The notes beneath the pieces were generated by a model. It had not been told where the DNA came from, did no database searches, and saw nothing but the letters and a program-made list of their open reading frames with translations. The position numbers were made by a program, and so were the translations under genes. 64,000 nt of DNA from positions 1 to 64,000 of the forward strand of contig JAGOQB010000005.1 of assembly GCA_017991675.1 (NCBI GenBank), in the 5' to 3' direction. Below, one piece after another: positions 26,610 through 34,311 of the stretch. The stretch's first letter is position 1, and every line of letters starts with the position of its first letter. Source of the stretch: Phenylobacterium sp. (GTDB taxonomy: Bacteria > Pseudomonadota > Alphaproteobacteria > Caulobacterales > Caulobacteraceae).

Positions 26610-29600
26610 GTGAAGAAGCTGCTGATCGCCAACCGCGGCGAGATCGCCATTCGTATCGCCCGCACCGCCGCGGACATGGGGATCGAAACGCTGGCGGTTT
26701 ATTCCAGCGACGATGCGGCCTCGCTGCATACCCGGGTGGCGGGCGCCGCCCACGCTCTGACCGGGGCCGGCCCGGCCGCCTATCTCGACGGCGCTCAGAT
26801 CCTTACCGCGGCCCAGGCGCACGGCTGCGACGCCGTCCACCCCGGCTACGGCTTCCTCTCCGAGAACGCGGCCTTCGCCCGCGCCTGCGTCCAGGCGGGC
26901 GTCGCCTTCGTCGGCCCCTCGCCCGAGACGCTGGAGCTGTTCGGCGACAAGGGCGCGGCCCGCAGCCTGGCGGGGCGTTGCGACGTGCCGATCCTGGCCG
27001 GGACCCATGGCGGGGTGACCCTGGCCGAAGCGCGGGTGTTCCTGGACGGCCTGGGGCCGGGCGGGGCGGTGATGGTCAAGGCCGTCGCCGGCGGCGGCGG
27101 GCGCGGCATGCGGCCGGTGCGTTCGGCGGGCGAGCTGACCGACGCCTTCGAGCGCTGCGCCTCCGAGGCGCAGGCGGCCTTCGGCGACGGGGCGCTCTAT
27201 GTCGAGGAGTTCCTGCCCCGCGCCCGTCACGTCGAGGTCCAGATCGTCGGCGATGGCCAGGTCGTCTCGCACCTGTGGGACCGCGAATGCAGCCTGCAGC
27301 GCCAGCGGCAGAAGGTGGTCGAGATCGCCCCGGCGGGGGGGCTGCCGATGGAAACCCGCGAGCGGCTGTTCGAGGCCGCGGTCGCCCTCGGCCGGGCCGC
27401 GCACTACCGCAGCCTGGGCACGGTCGAGTTCCTGGTCGACGCCGAGCGCGTCGTGTTCATCGAGGCCAATCCCCGCCTGCAGGTCGAGCACACGGTCACC
27501 GAGGAGGTGACCGGGCTCGATCTCGTCCGCCTGCAGATCGAACTGGCCCGCGGCCGCTCCCTGGCCGAGCTCGGTCTGGTGCAGGCCGAGGTTCCCCGCC
27601 CGCGGGGCGTCGCCCTACAGGCCCGGGTCAACCTGGAGACCATGACCGCCGACGGCGCGGCCAAGCCGTCCGGCGGGGTGCTGTCGGCCTACGAGCCGCC
27701 GTCTGGCCCGGGTGTGCGTGTCGACGGCTTCGGCTATGGCGGCTACCGCACCGGGACCCGGTTCGACTCCCTGCTCGCCAAGCTGATCGTTCATGCGCCG
27801 GACCTGCCGTCCGCCGCCGCCAAGGCGCGGCGCGCGCTCTCGGAGTTCAAGATCGTCGGCGCGGCGACCAACATCGAGTTCCTGCAGGGCCTGCTGGCCC
27901 ATCCGGCGGTGGTGAGCGGCGAGGTTCACACCCGGCTGATCGAGGAGCGGATGGAGGAACTGGCGCAGGCGCCTGCGGCCCGGCGCCACTACTTCGAGAC
28001 CGCGGCGGCGAGCGGGCCCAAGCGGGCCGGGGCGCAGGTCGACGTCGCCGACCCGCTGGCCGTGCTGCATCATGGCAAGGCGCAGGCTGAGGCGCAGGAC
28101 GAGCCCGAGGACCTGGACGGCCCGGAAGGCACGCGGCCGGTGCGCGCGCCGCTGCAAGGCACGGTGATTGGTCTGATGGTCCAGGTCGGCGACGAGGTGC
28201 GCGAGGGCCAGCCGCTGTTCGTCATGGAAGCCATGAAGATGGAGCACGTGATCGCCGCGGACGTTTCCGGCGTTGTGCGGCTGGTGGCGGTGGGCGAGGG
28301 CGACACGGTGTTCGAAGACCACGCCCTGGCCTTCATCGAGCCGGCCGAGGTGGCAGGCGGCGCGGTCATCGGCGAGGAAGCGATCGATCTCGATCACATC
28401 CGCCCGGACCTGGCCGAGGTGCTGGAGCGCCATCGCCTGACCCGCGATGAGGCGCGGCCGGACGCCGTCGCCCGCCGTCGCAAGACCAGCCAGCGCACGA
28501 CCCGCGAGAACATCGACGACCTCTGTGATCCCGGCAGCTTCACCGAATATGGCGGCCTGACCGTGGCCGCCCGGCGGCGCCGCAACACGGTCGACGAGCT
28601 GATCGCCCAGACCCCGGCCGACGGCATGGTGATGGGGCTGGGGGCGGTGAATGGCGATCGCGTCGCCGAGGACAAGGCCCGCGTCGCGGTGATGGCCTAC
28701 GACTACACGGTGCTGGCCGGCACCCAGGGCTCGCACAATCACGACAAGCTCGACCGTATGAGCGAGATCGCCGCGCGCTGGCGGCTGCCGACCGTGTTCT
28801 TCACCGAGGGCGGCGGCGGGCGGCCCGGCGACACCGAAGGCGGCGGTTTCGTCCGCGGCTTCGAGTTCTGGGGGCGGCTGTCGGGCGCGGTGCCGCTGGT
28901 CGGGATCTCGTCCGGGCGCTGCTTTGCCGGCAATGCGGCCATCCTCGGCTGCTGCGACGTGATCATCGCCACCAAGGATTCGGCGCTCGGCATGGGCGGG
29001 CCGGCCATGGTCGAGGGCGGCGGGCTCGGCGTGTTCCGCCCCGAGGAGATCGGGCCGATCAAGGTCATGCAGGCCAACGGCACCATCGACGTGCTGGCCG
29101 ACGACGAAGCCCATGCCGTGAAGCTCGCCAAGCAGTACCTGTCCTATTTCCAGGGACCGGTGGCCGAGTGGACCTGCGCCGAGCAGCGGCTGTTGCGGCG
29201 GGCGATCCCGGAAAATCGGCTGCGGGTCTACGATATCCGCAAGGTCATCGAGCTGATCGCCGACGAGGGCTCGGTGCTGGAGCTGCGCCCGAAGTTCGGC
29301 CTGGCCATGGTCACCGCCTTCATCCGCATCGAGGGGCGGCCGGTCGGCGTGTTCGCCAACAATCCGCAGCATATCGGCGGGGCCATCGACTCCGACGCCT
29401 CCGACAAGGCCGCGCGCTTCATGCAGCTGTGCGAGGCCTTCGACATCCCGCTGCTGTCGCTCTCCGACACCCCCGGCAACATGGTGGGGCCGGAGGCGGA
29501 GAAGACCGGCCTGATCCGCCATTGTTCGCGGCTGTTCGTGATCGGGGCGAACCTGACCGTGCCGCTGTTCTCGGTGATCCTGCGCAAGAGCTACGGGTTG

Positions 29601-29942
29601 GGCGCCATCGCCATGACCGGCGGCAGCTACCAGGCCTCGATGTTCAGCGTCGCCTGGCCGACCGGCGAGTTCGGCGGCATGGGGCTGGAGGGCTCGGTGA
29701 AGCTCGGCTACCGCAACGAGCTGGCCGCCATCGAGGACCCGACCGCCCGGAAGGCCAAGTTCGACGAGATGGTCGCCGCCGCCTACGCCCGCGGCAAGGC
29801 GCTGTCCCAGGCGATGGGCCCGGCGCTCGACGACGTCATCGATCCGGCCGACACCCGGCGCTGGGTGCTGGCGGGGCTGAAAGCGCAGCCGCCCGCGCCG
29901 GTCCGCACCGAGAAGAAGCTGCGCTGGATCGACAGCTGGTGA
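26610..29942 (+). CDS. Single-chain biotin-dependent acyl-CoA carboxylase (BC-BCCP-CT fusion)
   Basis: 1110 residues. Residues 1-450 are a biotin carboxylase (L-I-A-N-R-G-E-I-A-I-R-I at 4-15, ATP-grasp loop V-A-G-G-G-G-R-G-M near 157-165). A biotinyl domain follows, with biotin Lys543 in V-M-E-A-M-K-M-E-H. Residues about 600-1100 are a carboxyltransferase with the G-I-S-S-G-R-C-F-A-G-N-A-A and G-G-G-R-P-G-D oxyanion-type stretches. Such enzymes carboxylate acetyl-, propionyl- or longer acyl-CoA. Most bacteria split these into two or three genes. GTG 26610 is the start. The acyl substrate is not clear from motifs. Confidence 0.9.
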   Translation: MKKLLIANRGEIAIRIARTAADMGIETLAVYSSDDAASLHTRVAGAAHALTGAGPAAYLDGAQILTAAQAHGCDAVHPGYGFLSENAAFARACVQAGVAFVGPSPETLELFGDKGAARSLAGRCDVPILAGTHGGVTLAEARVFLDGLGPGGAVMVKAVAGGGGRGMRPVRSAGELTDAFERCASEAQAAFGDGALYVEEFLPRARHVEVQIVGDGQVVSHLWDRECSLQRQRQKVVEIAPAGGLPMETRERLFEAAVALGRAAHYRSLGTVEFLVDAERVVFIEANPRLQVEHTVTEEVTGLDLVRLQIELARGRSLAELGLVQAEVPRPRGVALQARVNLETMTADGAAKPSGGVLSAYEPPSGPGVRVDGFGYGGYRTGTRFDSLLAKLIVHAPDLPSAAAKARRALSEFKIVGAATNIEFLQGLLAHPAVVSGEVHTRLIEERMEELAQAPAARRHYFETAAASGPKRAGAQVDVADPLAVLHHGKAQAEAQDEPEDLDGPEGTRPVRAPLQGTVIGLMVQVGDEVREGQPLFVMEAMKMEHVIAADVSGVVRLVAVGEGDTVFEDHALAFIEPAEVAGGAVIGEEAIDLDHIRPDLAEVLERHRLTRDEARPDAVARRRKTSQRTTRENIDDLCDPGSFTEYGGLTVAARRRRNTVDELIAQTPADGMVMGLGAVNGDRVAEDKARVAVMAYDYTVLAGTQGSHNHDKLDRMSEIAARWRLPTVFFTEGGGGRPGDTEGGGFVRGFEFWGRLSGAVPLVGISSGRCFAGNAAILGCCDVIIATKDSALGMGGPAMVEGGGLGVFRPEEIGPIKVMQANGTIDVLADDEAHAVKLAKQYLSYFQGPVAEWTCAEQRLLRRAIPENRLRVYDIRKVIELIADEGSVLELRPKFGLAMVTAFIRIEGRPVGVFANNPQHIGGAIDSDASDKAARFMQLCEAFDIPLLSLSDTPGNMVGPEAEKTGLIRHCSRLFVIGANLTVPLFSVILRKSYGLGAIAMTGGSYQASMFSVAWPTGEFGGMGLEGSVKLGYRNELAAIEDPTARKAKFDEMVAAAYARGKALSQAMGPALDDVIDPADTRRWVLAGLKAQPPAPVRTEKKLRWIDSW

Positions 29943-30047
29943 GTGCTTGCTTCGCCCGCGGCGTTAAGCAAGTTTACCCTCGCTAGGCCTCGCGGCGCGT
30001 GGCCGCCTCGCGGGCGGCGCGTTCCGGCGAGGGTCGGGGGTCGCGTA

Positions 30048-30707
30048 ATGAATAGGCTGGCCACGCTCACGCCACGCGAGCGGCAGTGCCTGATGGGGGT
30101 GGCCCGTCACCTCCAGTCGAAGGAGATCGCGCGCGAGCTCGGGCTCGAGGCGCGCACGGTCGACAAGCACCTCGAACGGGCGATGAAGAAGCTGGGCGTG
30201 GCCAACCGGCGCGACGCCGCGCGCCTGCTCGCCGGCGATGTACGTGATGACTACGTAGGGGCGCCGCTCCCCCTGGCCGAGAGCGTCGAGGAGATGCTGA
30301 CCTCCTTGGCGAAAGGAGGCGCACATGCCCCACACGGCGAGACGACTGCCACAGACCACCTGGGGCGACCTGGAAGCGATCTTCGACAGCCTGGCCAGCA
30401 CGGGTCAGCAGAAGGAGACGGTGCATCACCTGTTGCAGGTGACGCGCGAGATGAGCCCGTATCTCACGAAGCTCGATCTGCTGCGCGAGATTATCTGCGT
30501 CGCGCTCGTCTTGTTGCCCGCGGAGGCTCAGCCCCCCCAGTCATGGAGGTGGCTGGCGCAGGGACCGCCCGGACCCCCTGGCGACGACTCCTGAGCGCCA
30601 TGTTGTTCACCCTAGTCGCAGGGGCCCTGCTGATCGGCGGTCTGGCCATCGCCATCCAGCTCGGCCACCTCATGCAGACGCTCGACGTCTGGCTTGCCCG
30701 CGGCTGA
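30048..30707 (+). CDS. LuxR-type HTH protein; frame continues into a C-terminal membrane helix
   Basis: 219 residues if read to the first stop. Residues 5-65 are a GerE/LuxR helix-turn-helix (L-T-P-R-E-R-Q-C-L-M, then S-K-E-I-A-R-E-L-G-L-E-A-R-T-V-D-K-H-L) without a receiver domain. Residues about 185-219 form a membrane helix (L-F-T-L-V-A-G-A-L-L-I-G-G-L-A-I-A-I). Between about 93 and 180 the frame has poor third-position GC and looks like a shadow of the gene nested at 30325 in another frame. Thus the real layout may be HTH protein, nested ORF, then a separate 35-residue membrane peptide starting at ATG 30600, 5 nt after the nested stop. Membrane-anchored LuxR-HTH proteins of this kind do occur. 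Confidence 0.65.
   Translation: MNRLATLTPRERQCLMGVARHLQSKEIARELGLEARTVDKHLERAMKKLGVANRRDAARLLAGDVRDDYVGAPLPLAESVEEMLTSLAKGGAHAPHGETTATDHLGRPGSDLRQPGQHGSAEGDGASPVAGDARDEPVSHEARSAARDYLRRARLVARGGSAPPVMEVAGAGTARTPWRRLLSAMLFTLVAGALLIGGLAIAIQLGHLMQTLDVWLARG
30301..30319 (+). promoter_or_regulatory. Ribosome site of the nested gene, buried in a hairpin
   Basis: CCTCCTT (30301-30307) pairs perfectly with AAGGAGG (30313-30319) across a 5-base loop. AAAGGAGG (30312-30319) is also an ideal ribosome site 5 nt before ATG 30325. Ribosomes reading the luxR-type frame would open the stem, so this looks like a translational coupling device. Confidence 0.6.
30325..30594 (+). CDS. Small protein nested out of frame inside the LuxR-type gene
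   Basis: 89 residues starting M-P-H-T-A-R-R-L-P-Q-T-T-W-G-D-L-E-A-I-F. The body is helical (S-L-A-S-T-G-Q-Q-K-E-T-V-H-H-L-L-Q, then Y-L-T-K-L-D-L-L-R-E-I-I-C-V-A-L-V-L-L). Its codons keep high third-position GC through this stretch while the overlapping LuxR frame does not, which says this frame is the translated one here. An ideal ribosome site precedes the ATG. I do not recognise the family. Being next to an HTH protein, it could be a partner or anti-factor, but that is inference only. Confidence 0.6.
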   Translation: MPHTARRLPQTTWGDLEAIFDSLASTGQQKETVHHLLQVTREMSPYLTKLDLLREIICVALVLLPAEAQPPQSWRWLAQGPPGPPGDDS

Positions 30708-30783
30708 CCCGGCCCTCCGCCGACGCCGCTCCTCATCGCTGCAACACCAAGTCCCGCGCCATGGCGCGGAGGAAGGACACCTC

Positions 30784-31140
30784 ATGCAACGTCGTGAACT
30801 GGCCCAGGCCATCGCCACCTCGCTCTTCGAGACCGAGGCCGCCCTGGACGCCGCCCTCGAGAAAGCCGCCCTGCTGATCGCCCAGACCAGCGCCCTGCGC
30901 CGCGAGCACAACTATTCCGCGGTCCTCGGCCACGAGGCCGTCGCCGCCCTGACCCGCACCATCGACGCACTGGGCGAGGCGCGCGGCCACACGATGTCGG
31001 CCCATGCCGCGTTCGAGAAGGCTTCGCCCCAGCTCGGCGTCAGGCCGGCCACCCTGCACGGCACCGGCGTCGAGAAGCCGCCGACCGGCGTCTCGGAAGC
31101 CGAGGGGCCGATCCTGCGCGCGGTCGCCAGCGCGGCTTGA
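30784..31140 (+). CDS. Small helical protein of unknown function
   Basis: 118 residues, mainly helical and Ala-rich (L-A-Q-A-I-A-T-S-L-F-E-T-E-A-A-L-D-A-A-L-E-K-A-A). No signal peptide or membrane helix is seen; the C-terminal 35 residues are less ordered. GGAGGAAGGA upstream of ATG 30784 is a strong ribosome site. It belongs to the same small operon as the LuxR-type gene, 76 bp after it. I have no family name for it. Confidence 0.65.
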   Translation: MQRRELAQAIATSLFETEAALDAALEKAALLIAQTSALRREHNYSAVLGHEAVAALTRTIDALGEARGHTMSAHAAFEKASPQLGVRPATLHGTGVEKPPTGVSEAEGPILRAVASAA

Positions 31141-31144
31141 CGCG

Positions 31145-31615
31145 ATGCCCGCACCGCTTTCCCTTCCGGGGATGAGCTGGTTTGCGATGTTCGACGCGCC
31201 TGTGCAGCTGACCGGCGCCGTCGCCACGGCGACGGTCACGCTGCTGGCGCTCTGGAAGGGCGGCGTTCCCGAGCGGATCGCCGCCCTCGTCAGTCTCGCC
31301 GCCTTCTTCCTCAGCCCGCTGGCTCAGCAACTGGGCGGCCTGCCGCAACCGCTCTGGGGCGTGGCGGCGGTGGATGCGACGGTGCTCGGGGTCGTGACGC
31401 TGCTGATCTGGTTCTATGACCGCCAGTGGCTGATCGGGGCCTGGGCGGCCGAGGCGCTGACCCTGATGTGCCATGCGGCCAAGCTCGCCGACGTCACCCT
31501 GCTGGGGCGCGGCTACGTCGCCAGCCTCTACATCCTCTACTTCGGCTTCCTGGCCTCGCTGGCCTGGGGCGCGTTCGAGGCCAGCGCCCGCCGCGCCCGT
31601 GCCGCCGAAGCCTAG
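31145..31615 (+). CDS. Small integral membrane protein
   Basis: 156 residues with about four hydrophobic segments (A-T-V-T-L-L-A-L-W, I-A-A-L-V-S-L-A-A-F-F-L, A-T-V-L-G-V-V-T-L-L-I-W-F and Y-V-A-S-L-Y-I-L-Y-F-G-F-L). ATG 31145 is taken; ATG 31172 is an alternative and neither has a clear ribosome site. It begins 4 bp after the preceding gene and so probably ends this operon. The stop is inside a CTAG shared with the convergent VWA gene. No family is recognised. Confidence 0.65.
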   Translation: MPAPLSLPGMSWFAMFDAPVQLTGAVATATVTLLALWKGGVPERIAALVSLAAFFLSPLAQQLGGLPQPLWGVAAVDATVLGVVTLLIWFYDRQWLIGAWAAEALTLMCHAAKLADVTLLGRGYVASLYILYFGFLASLAWGAFEASARRARAAEA

Positions 31616-32964
31616 TGCGGGACGTAGGTTCGCAGCACGTCCTCGATGATCCGCTCCAGCTGGCCCAGCGTGTTGCAGGTCTTGGCCACGTGGCAGAAGC
31701 GCTCGTAGCGGTACATGACGCTGTCGCCCTGGGTCCAATAGCTCTCCGGCTCGGGGTTCAGCCAGATGACCGAACGGGCGCGATTGTGGATCGTGGCCAT
31801 CAGGTCGAGCCGCGGATCGGCATAATTCGACCGCCCGTCGCCCAGGAAGATGACGGTGGTGTGCCGGTCGACGTGATCGAAGTGATTCTCGCAGAAGTCC
31901 TCCAACGACTTGCCGTAGTCGGTCTGCTGGAAGCCGATCTTGCGCAGCACCTGGAAGATCGCCCCGTCGACGTGCTCGTCGTCGAGGATGTCGTTGACGC
32001 TGATCAGGCGGCCTGAGAACGCGTAGGCCTCCATCCGGTCGACCACCTCGTTCAGCGAGTAGAGGAAGGTCAGCAGGAATTGCGCGGCCGCCGCCACAGA
32101 CTTCGACACGTCGCAGATGCAGACGATCGACGGCTTGTCGATCTTCTCGGTCTTCCAGACGATCTCGAACGGCATGCCGCCATAGGGCATCGATTTCCGC
32201 AGCGTGCGGCGGATGTCCATGTGGCCCTTGCGGGCGCGGTTGCGGCGGCGCGAATAGCGGTCGGCCAGCCGCTTGGCCATCTTCTTGACCAGGGCCTGCA
32301 TCATCGCCTGGTCGACCGGGTCGATGCCGCCCTCGGCGTTCAGCGCCTTGCGGGCCAGCATCTCCTCGCGGAGCATCTTGCCCGAGCCCGAGGCGTAGAG
32401 CTCGTGCTGACGTTCGACATAGCGCTGGGCTTCCTGCGCCAGCCGCCGCTTGCCGGCTTCGAGGCGGTCGGCCGCGTCGCCGCCGCCTTCCAGCTTGCGG
32501 GCGTTGTTGATCAGCGCCTCGATCTCGGCGAGGCCCATCTCCTCCAGCAGCCGGCGCGTCAGGCGCGAGCGCTGGGTGGTCAGGCGGATCTGCGAAACCT
32601 GCGCGCGCTGGGCGGCCTCCTCCATCGCCTGGGCCAGTCCCGAGGCGTCGCCCTCCAGCAGCATGCGGGCCAGCTCCGACTCCTCGGCGCCTTCCGGCAG
32701 GCCTTCCATCGGATCGCCGTCGCCCTGCGGCGGCGGCTCGAAGGCCATCTCGTCGCGGCGGAAGAAGGTCTCGAACGTCTCGTCGAAGCGGATCACCTCG
32801 TCCGAGCTCTTGGCCAGGGTCGCGCACAGGGCGTCCTTGAACAGCTCGCGATCAGCGAATCCGACCTTCTCCACCGTGCGGTGGGCGTCGATGGCCTCGG
32901 CAGGCGAGACCTTCACGTCCGCGGCCCGCAGGGCCCGGAAGAAGTCCTCCAGCGCACCCTGCAT
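31612..32964 (-). CDS. VWA-domain protein (CoxE-like)
   Basis: 450 residues. The C-terminal half is a CoxE-type von Willebrand A domain: I-V-C-I-C-D-V-S-K-S-V near 287 (metal-site D-x-S-x-S region), D-Y-G-K-S-L-E-D near 350 and V-I-F-L-G-D-G-R-S-N-Y near 372. The N-terminal half is acidic and helical. Such proteins work with MoxR AAA+ ATPases (here at 33083) to mature or insert metal cofactors or assemble complexes. The gene lies downstream of the MoxR gene on the same strand, separated by a composite palindromic element. Confidence 0.85.
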   Translation of the reverse strand: MQGALEDFFRALRAADVKVSPAEAIDAHRTVEKVGFADRELFKDALCATLAKSSDEVIRFDETFETFFRRDEMAFEPPPQGDGDPMEGLPEGAEESELARMLLEGDASGLAQAMEEAAQRAQVSQIRLTTQRSRLTRRLLEEMGLAEIEALINNARKLEGGGDAADRLEAGKRRLAQEAQRYVERQHELYASGSGKMLREEMLARKALNAEGGIDPVDQAMMQALVKKMAKRLADRYSRRRNRARKGHMDIRRTLRKSMPYGGMPFEIVWKTEKIDKPSIVCICDVSKSVAAAAQFLLTFLYSLNEVVDRMEAYAFSGRLISVNDILDDEHVDGAIFQVLRKIGFQQTDYGKSLEDFCENHFDHVDRHTTVIFLGDGRSNYADPRLDLMATIHNRARSVIWLNPEPESYWTQGDSVMYRYERFCHVAKTCNTLGQLERIIEDVLRTYVPH

Positions 32965-32969
32965 GGATC

Positions 32970-33085
32970 TAGACCCTTTCCGGTTCAGGTGAATTCACCT
33001 GAACCGGATAAAAAGGGTCTATCTTCAAAAACTTAGAGCATGACGGCCGCTTCAACCGGCTTCCACTTGAAGCTGTCATGCTCTA
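32970..33085. repeat. Composite double-hairpin element, copy 1
   Basis: Hairpin one (32970-33021) is closed by TAGACCCTTT/AAAGGGTCTA arms and contains a perfect 28-bp palindrome at 32980-33007. A 12-bp spacer follows. Hairpin two (33034-33085) is closed by TAGAGCATGAC/GTCATGCTCTA with an inner GCTTCAA/TTGAAGC pair. Its last bases supply the moxR stop codon. Related pairs occur at 47323 and 61747. Confidence 0.8.
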
Positions 33086-34045
33086 CGCCGCCGGACGGCG
33101 CAGCAGTTCGGAGATCTGCGGCTCCACCGCGGCGATGTCGGGCTCGAACTTCAGCAGCACGTTCAGGGTGTCGCGGACGATCTCCGGGCTCAGGCTGTCG
33201 GCGCCCAGCAGGATCAGCGCGCGGGCCCAATCGACGGTCTCGGAAATCGACGGCGACTTGCGCAGGTCGAGCGTCCGCAGCGACTGGACGAAGCCGACCA
33301 GGCTGGAGGTCAGGGCCTGCTCGATGCCCGGCACGCGACTGGCGACGATCTTGCGCTCCAGGTCGGCGTCGGGCAGCGGGATATGCAGGTGCAGGCAGCG
33401 GCGCTTCAGGGCGTCGCCCAGGTCGCGGATGTTGTTCGAGGTCAGGAACACCAGCGGCGGGGTCTTGGCCTCAATGACGCCCAGCTCCGGGATGGAGACC
33501 TGATAGGCCGACAGCACCTCCAGCAGGAAGGCCTCGAAGGCCTCGTCCGACTTGTCGATCTCGTCGATCAGCAGCACGCAGCCGTCGTCTTCCTTCAGCG
33601 CCTTCATCAGCGGGCGCGGTTCCAGGAAGGGCTCGGAGAAGAACAGGTCGCCGATGCCGTGCAGCCGCTCCATGGCCGCGTCCATGTCCTCGGCGTCGGA
33701 GAGCGCAGCGCCCATCCGGTCCTTGAGGATCTGGGTGTAGAGCAGCTGCTTGCCGTACTTCCACTCGTACAGCGCCTTGGACTCGTCCAGGCCCTCGTAG
33801 CACTGCATGCGGATCAGCGGCTGGCCGAGCAGCTTGGCGGTCGACAGCGCCAGCTCGGTCTTGCCCACCCCGGCCGAGCCTTCGACCAGGATCGGCTTCT
33901 GCAGATGGATGGCCATGTAGAGGGCCGTGGCGATGCGGCGCGAGGCGATGTAGCCGACGCTGGCCAGACCTTCGATCAGGGCGTCCACGGACGACAGCAC
34001 GTCCGGCTGCGCGGCCTTAATCGCCGCGGGAGAGGTAGCGCTCAA
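33083..34045 (-). CDS. MoxR-family AAA+ ATPase
   Basis: 320 residues. Walker A is G-S-A-G-V-G-K-T-E near 57-65 and Walker B is C-V-L-L-I-D-E-I-D near 155-163. Sensor 1 is F-L-T-S-N-N near 199 and the arginine-finger stretch A-L-K-R-R-C-L-H-L-H follows near 211. MoxR ATPases act as chaperones with VWA-domain partners, here the gene downstream at 31612. The stop codon lies inside a palindromic repeat. The client complex is unknown; CoxD/CoxE-like pairs can serve molybdenum enzymes, but the hydroxylase genes are 8 kb away. Confidence 0.9.
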   Translation of the reverse strand: MSATSPAAIKAAQPDVLSSVDALIEGLASVGYIASRRIATALYMAIHLQKPILVEGSAGVGKTELALSTAKLLGQPLIRMQCYEGLDESKALYEWKYGKQLLYTQILKDRMGAALSDAEDMDAAMERLHGIGDLFFSEPFLEPRPLMKALKEDDGCVLLIDEIDKSDEAFEAFLLEVLSAYQVSIPELGVIEAKTPPLVFLTSNNIRDLGDALKRRCLHLHIPLPDADLERKIVASRVPGIEQALTSSLVGFVQSLRTLDLRKSPSISETVDWARALILLGADSLSPEIVRDTLNVLLKFEPDIAAVEPQISELLRRPAA

Positions 34046-34187
34046 AGTCTCAAACTTTCAAAAGTCGCGCGAAATGGCGCCTGGCTATCTTCAATGACCG
34101 GGAGTGTGCAGGGGCGGGGCCCCGCACGCAAGCGCTGGTTCAAACGGGCGTTGGGTCGTCGTCCCGAAGTGCCATCCCTCTCGCAAT

Positions 34188-34301
34188 CGTCATGGCCGGG
34201 CTTGTCCCGGCCACCCATACGCACCGCCGTTAGGAATAGCCCCGTGAGCGCGGAGTTTATGGGTCCCCGGCATTCCGCTTCGCTGCAGCCGGGGATGACG
34301 A
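34188..34301. repeat. Inverted pair of REP-like palindromes
   Basis: The first unit (34188-34220) has TGGCCGGG-n5-CCCGGCCA flanked by CGTCA and CCATA. The second (34258-34301) has a CCCCGGC/GCCGGGG stem flanked by TATGG and TGACG, in opposite orientation. They sit in the roughly 270-bp gap between the moxR start and the end of the next minus-strand gene. No gene is seen here. Confidence 0.75.
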
Positions 34302-34311
34302 ACGGAAGGAC

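Noticed and set aside
27615-29522. Minus-strand frame (635 codons) opposite the fused carboxylase
   Set aside because: Shadow frame; the plus strand holds recognisable catalytic motifs throughout.
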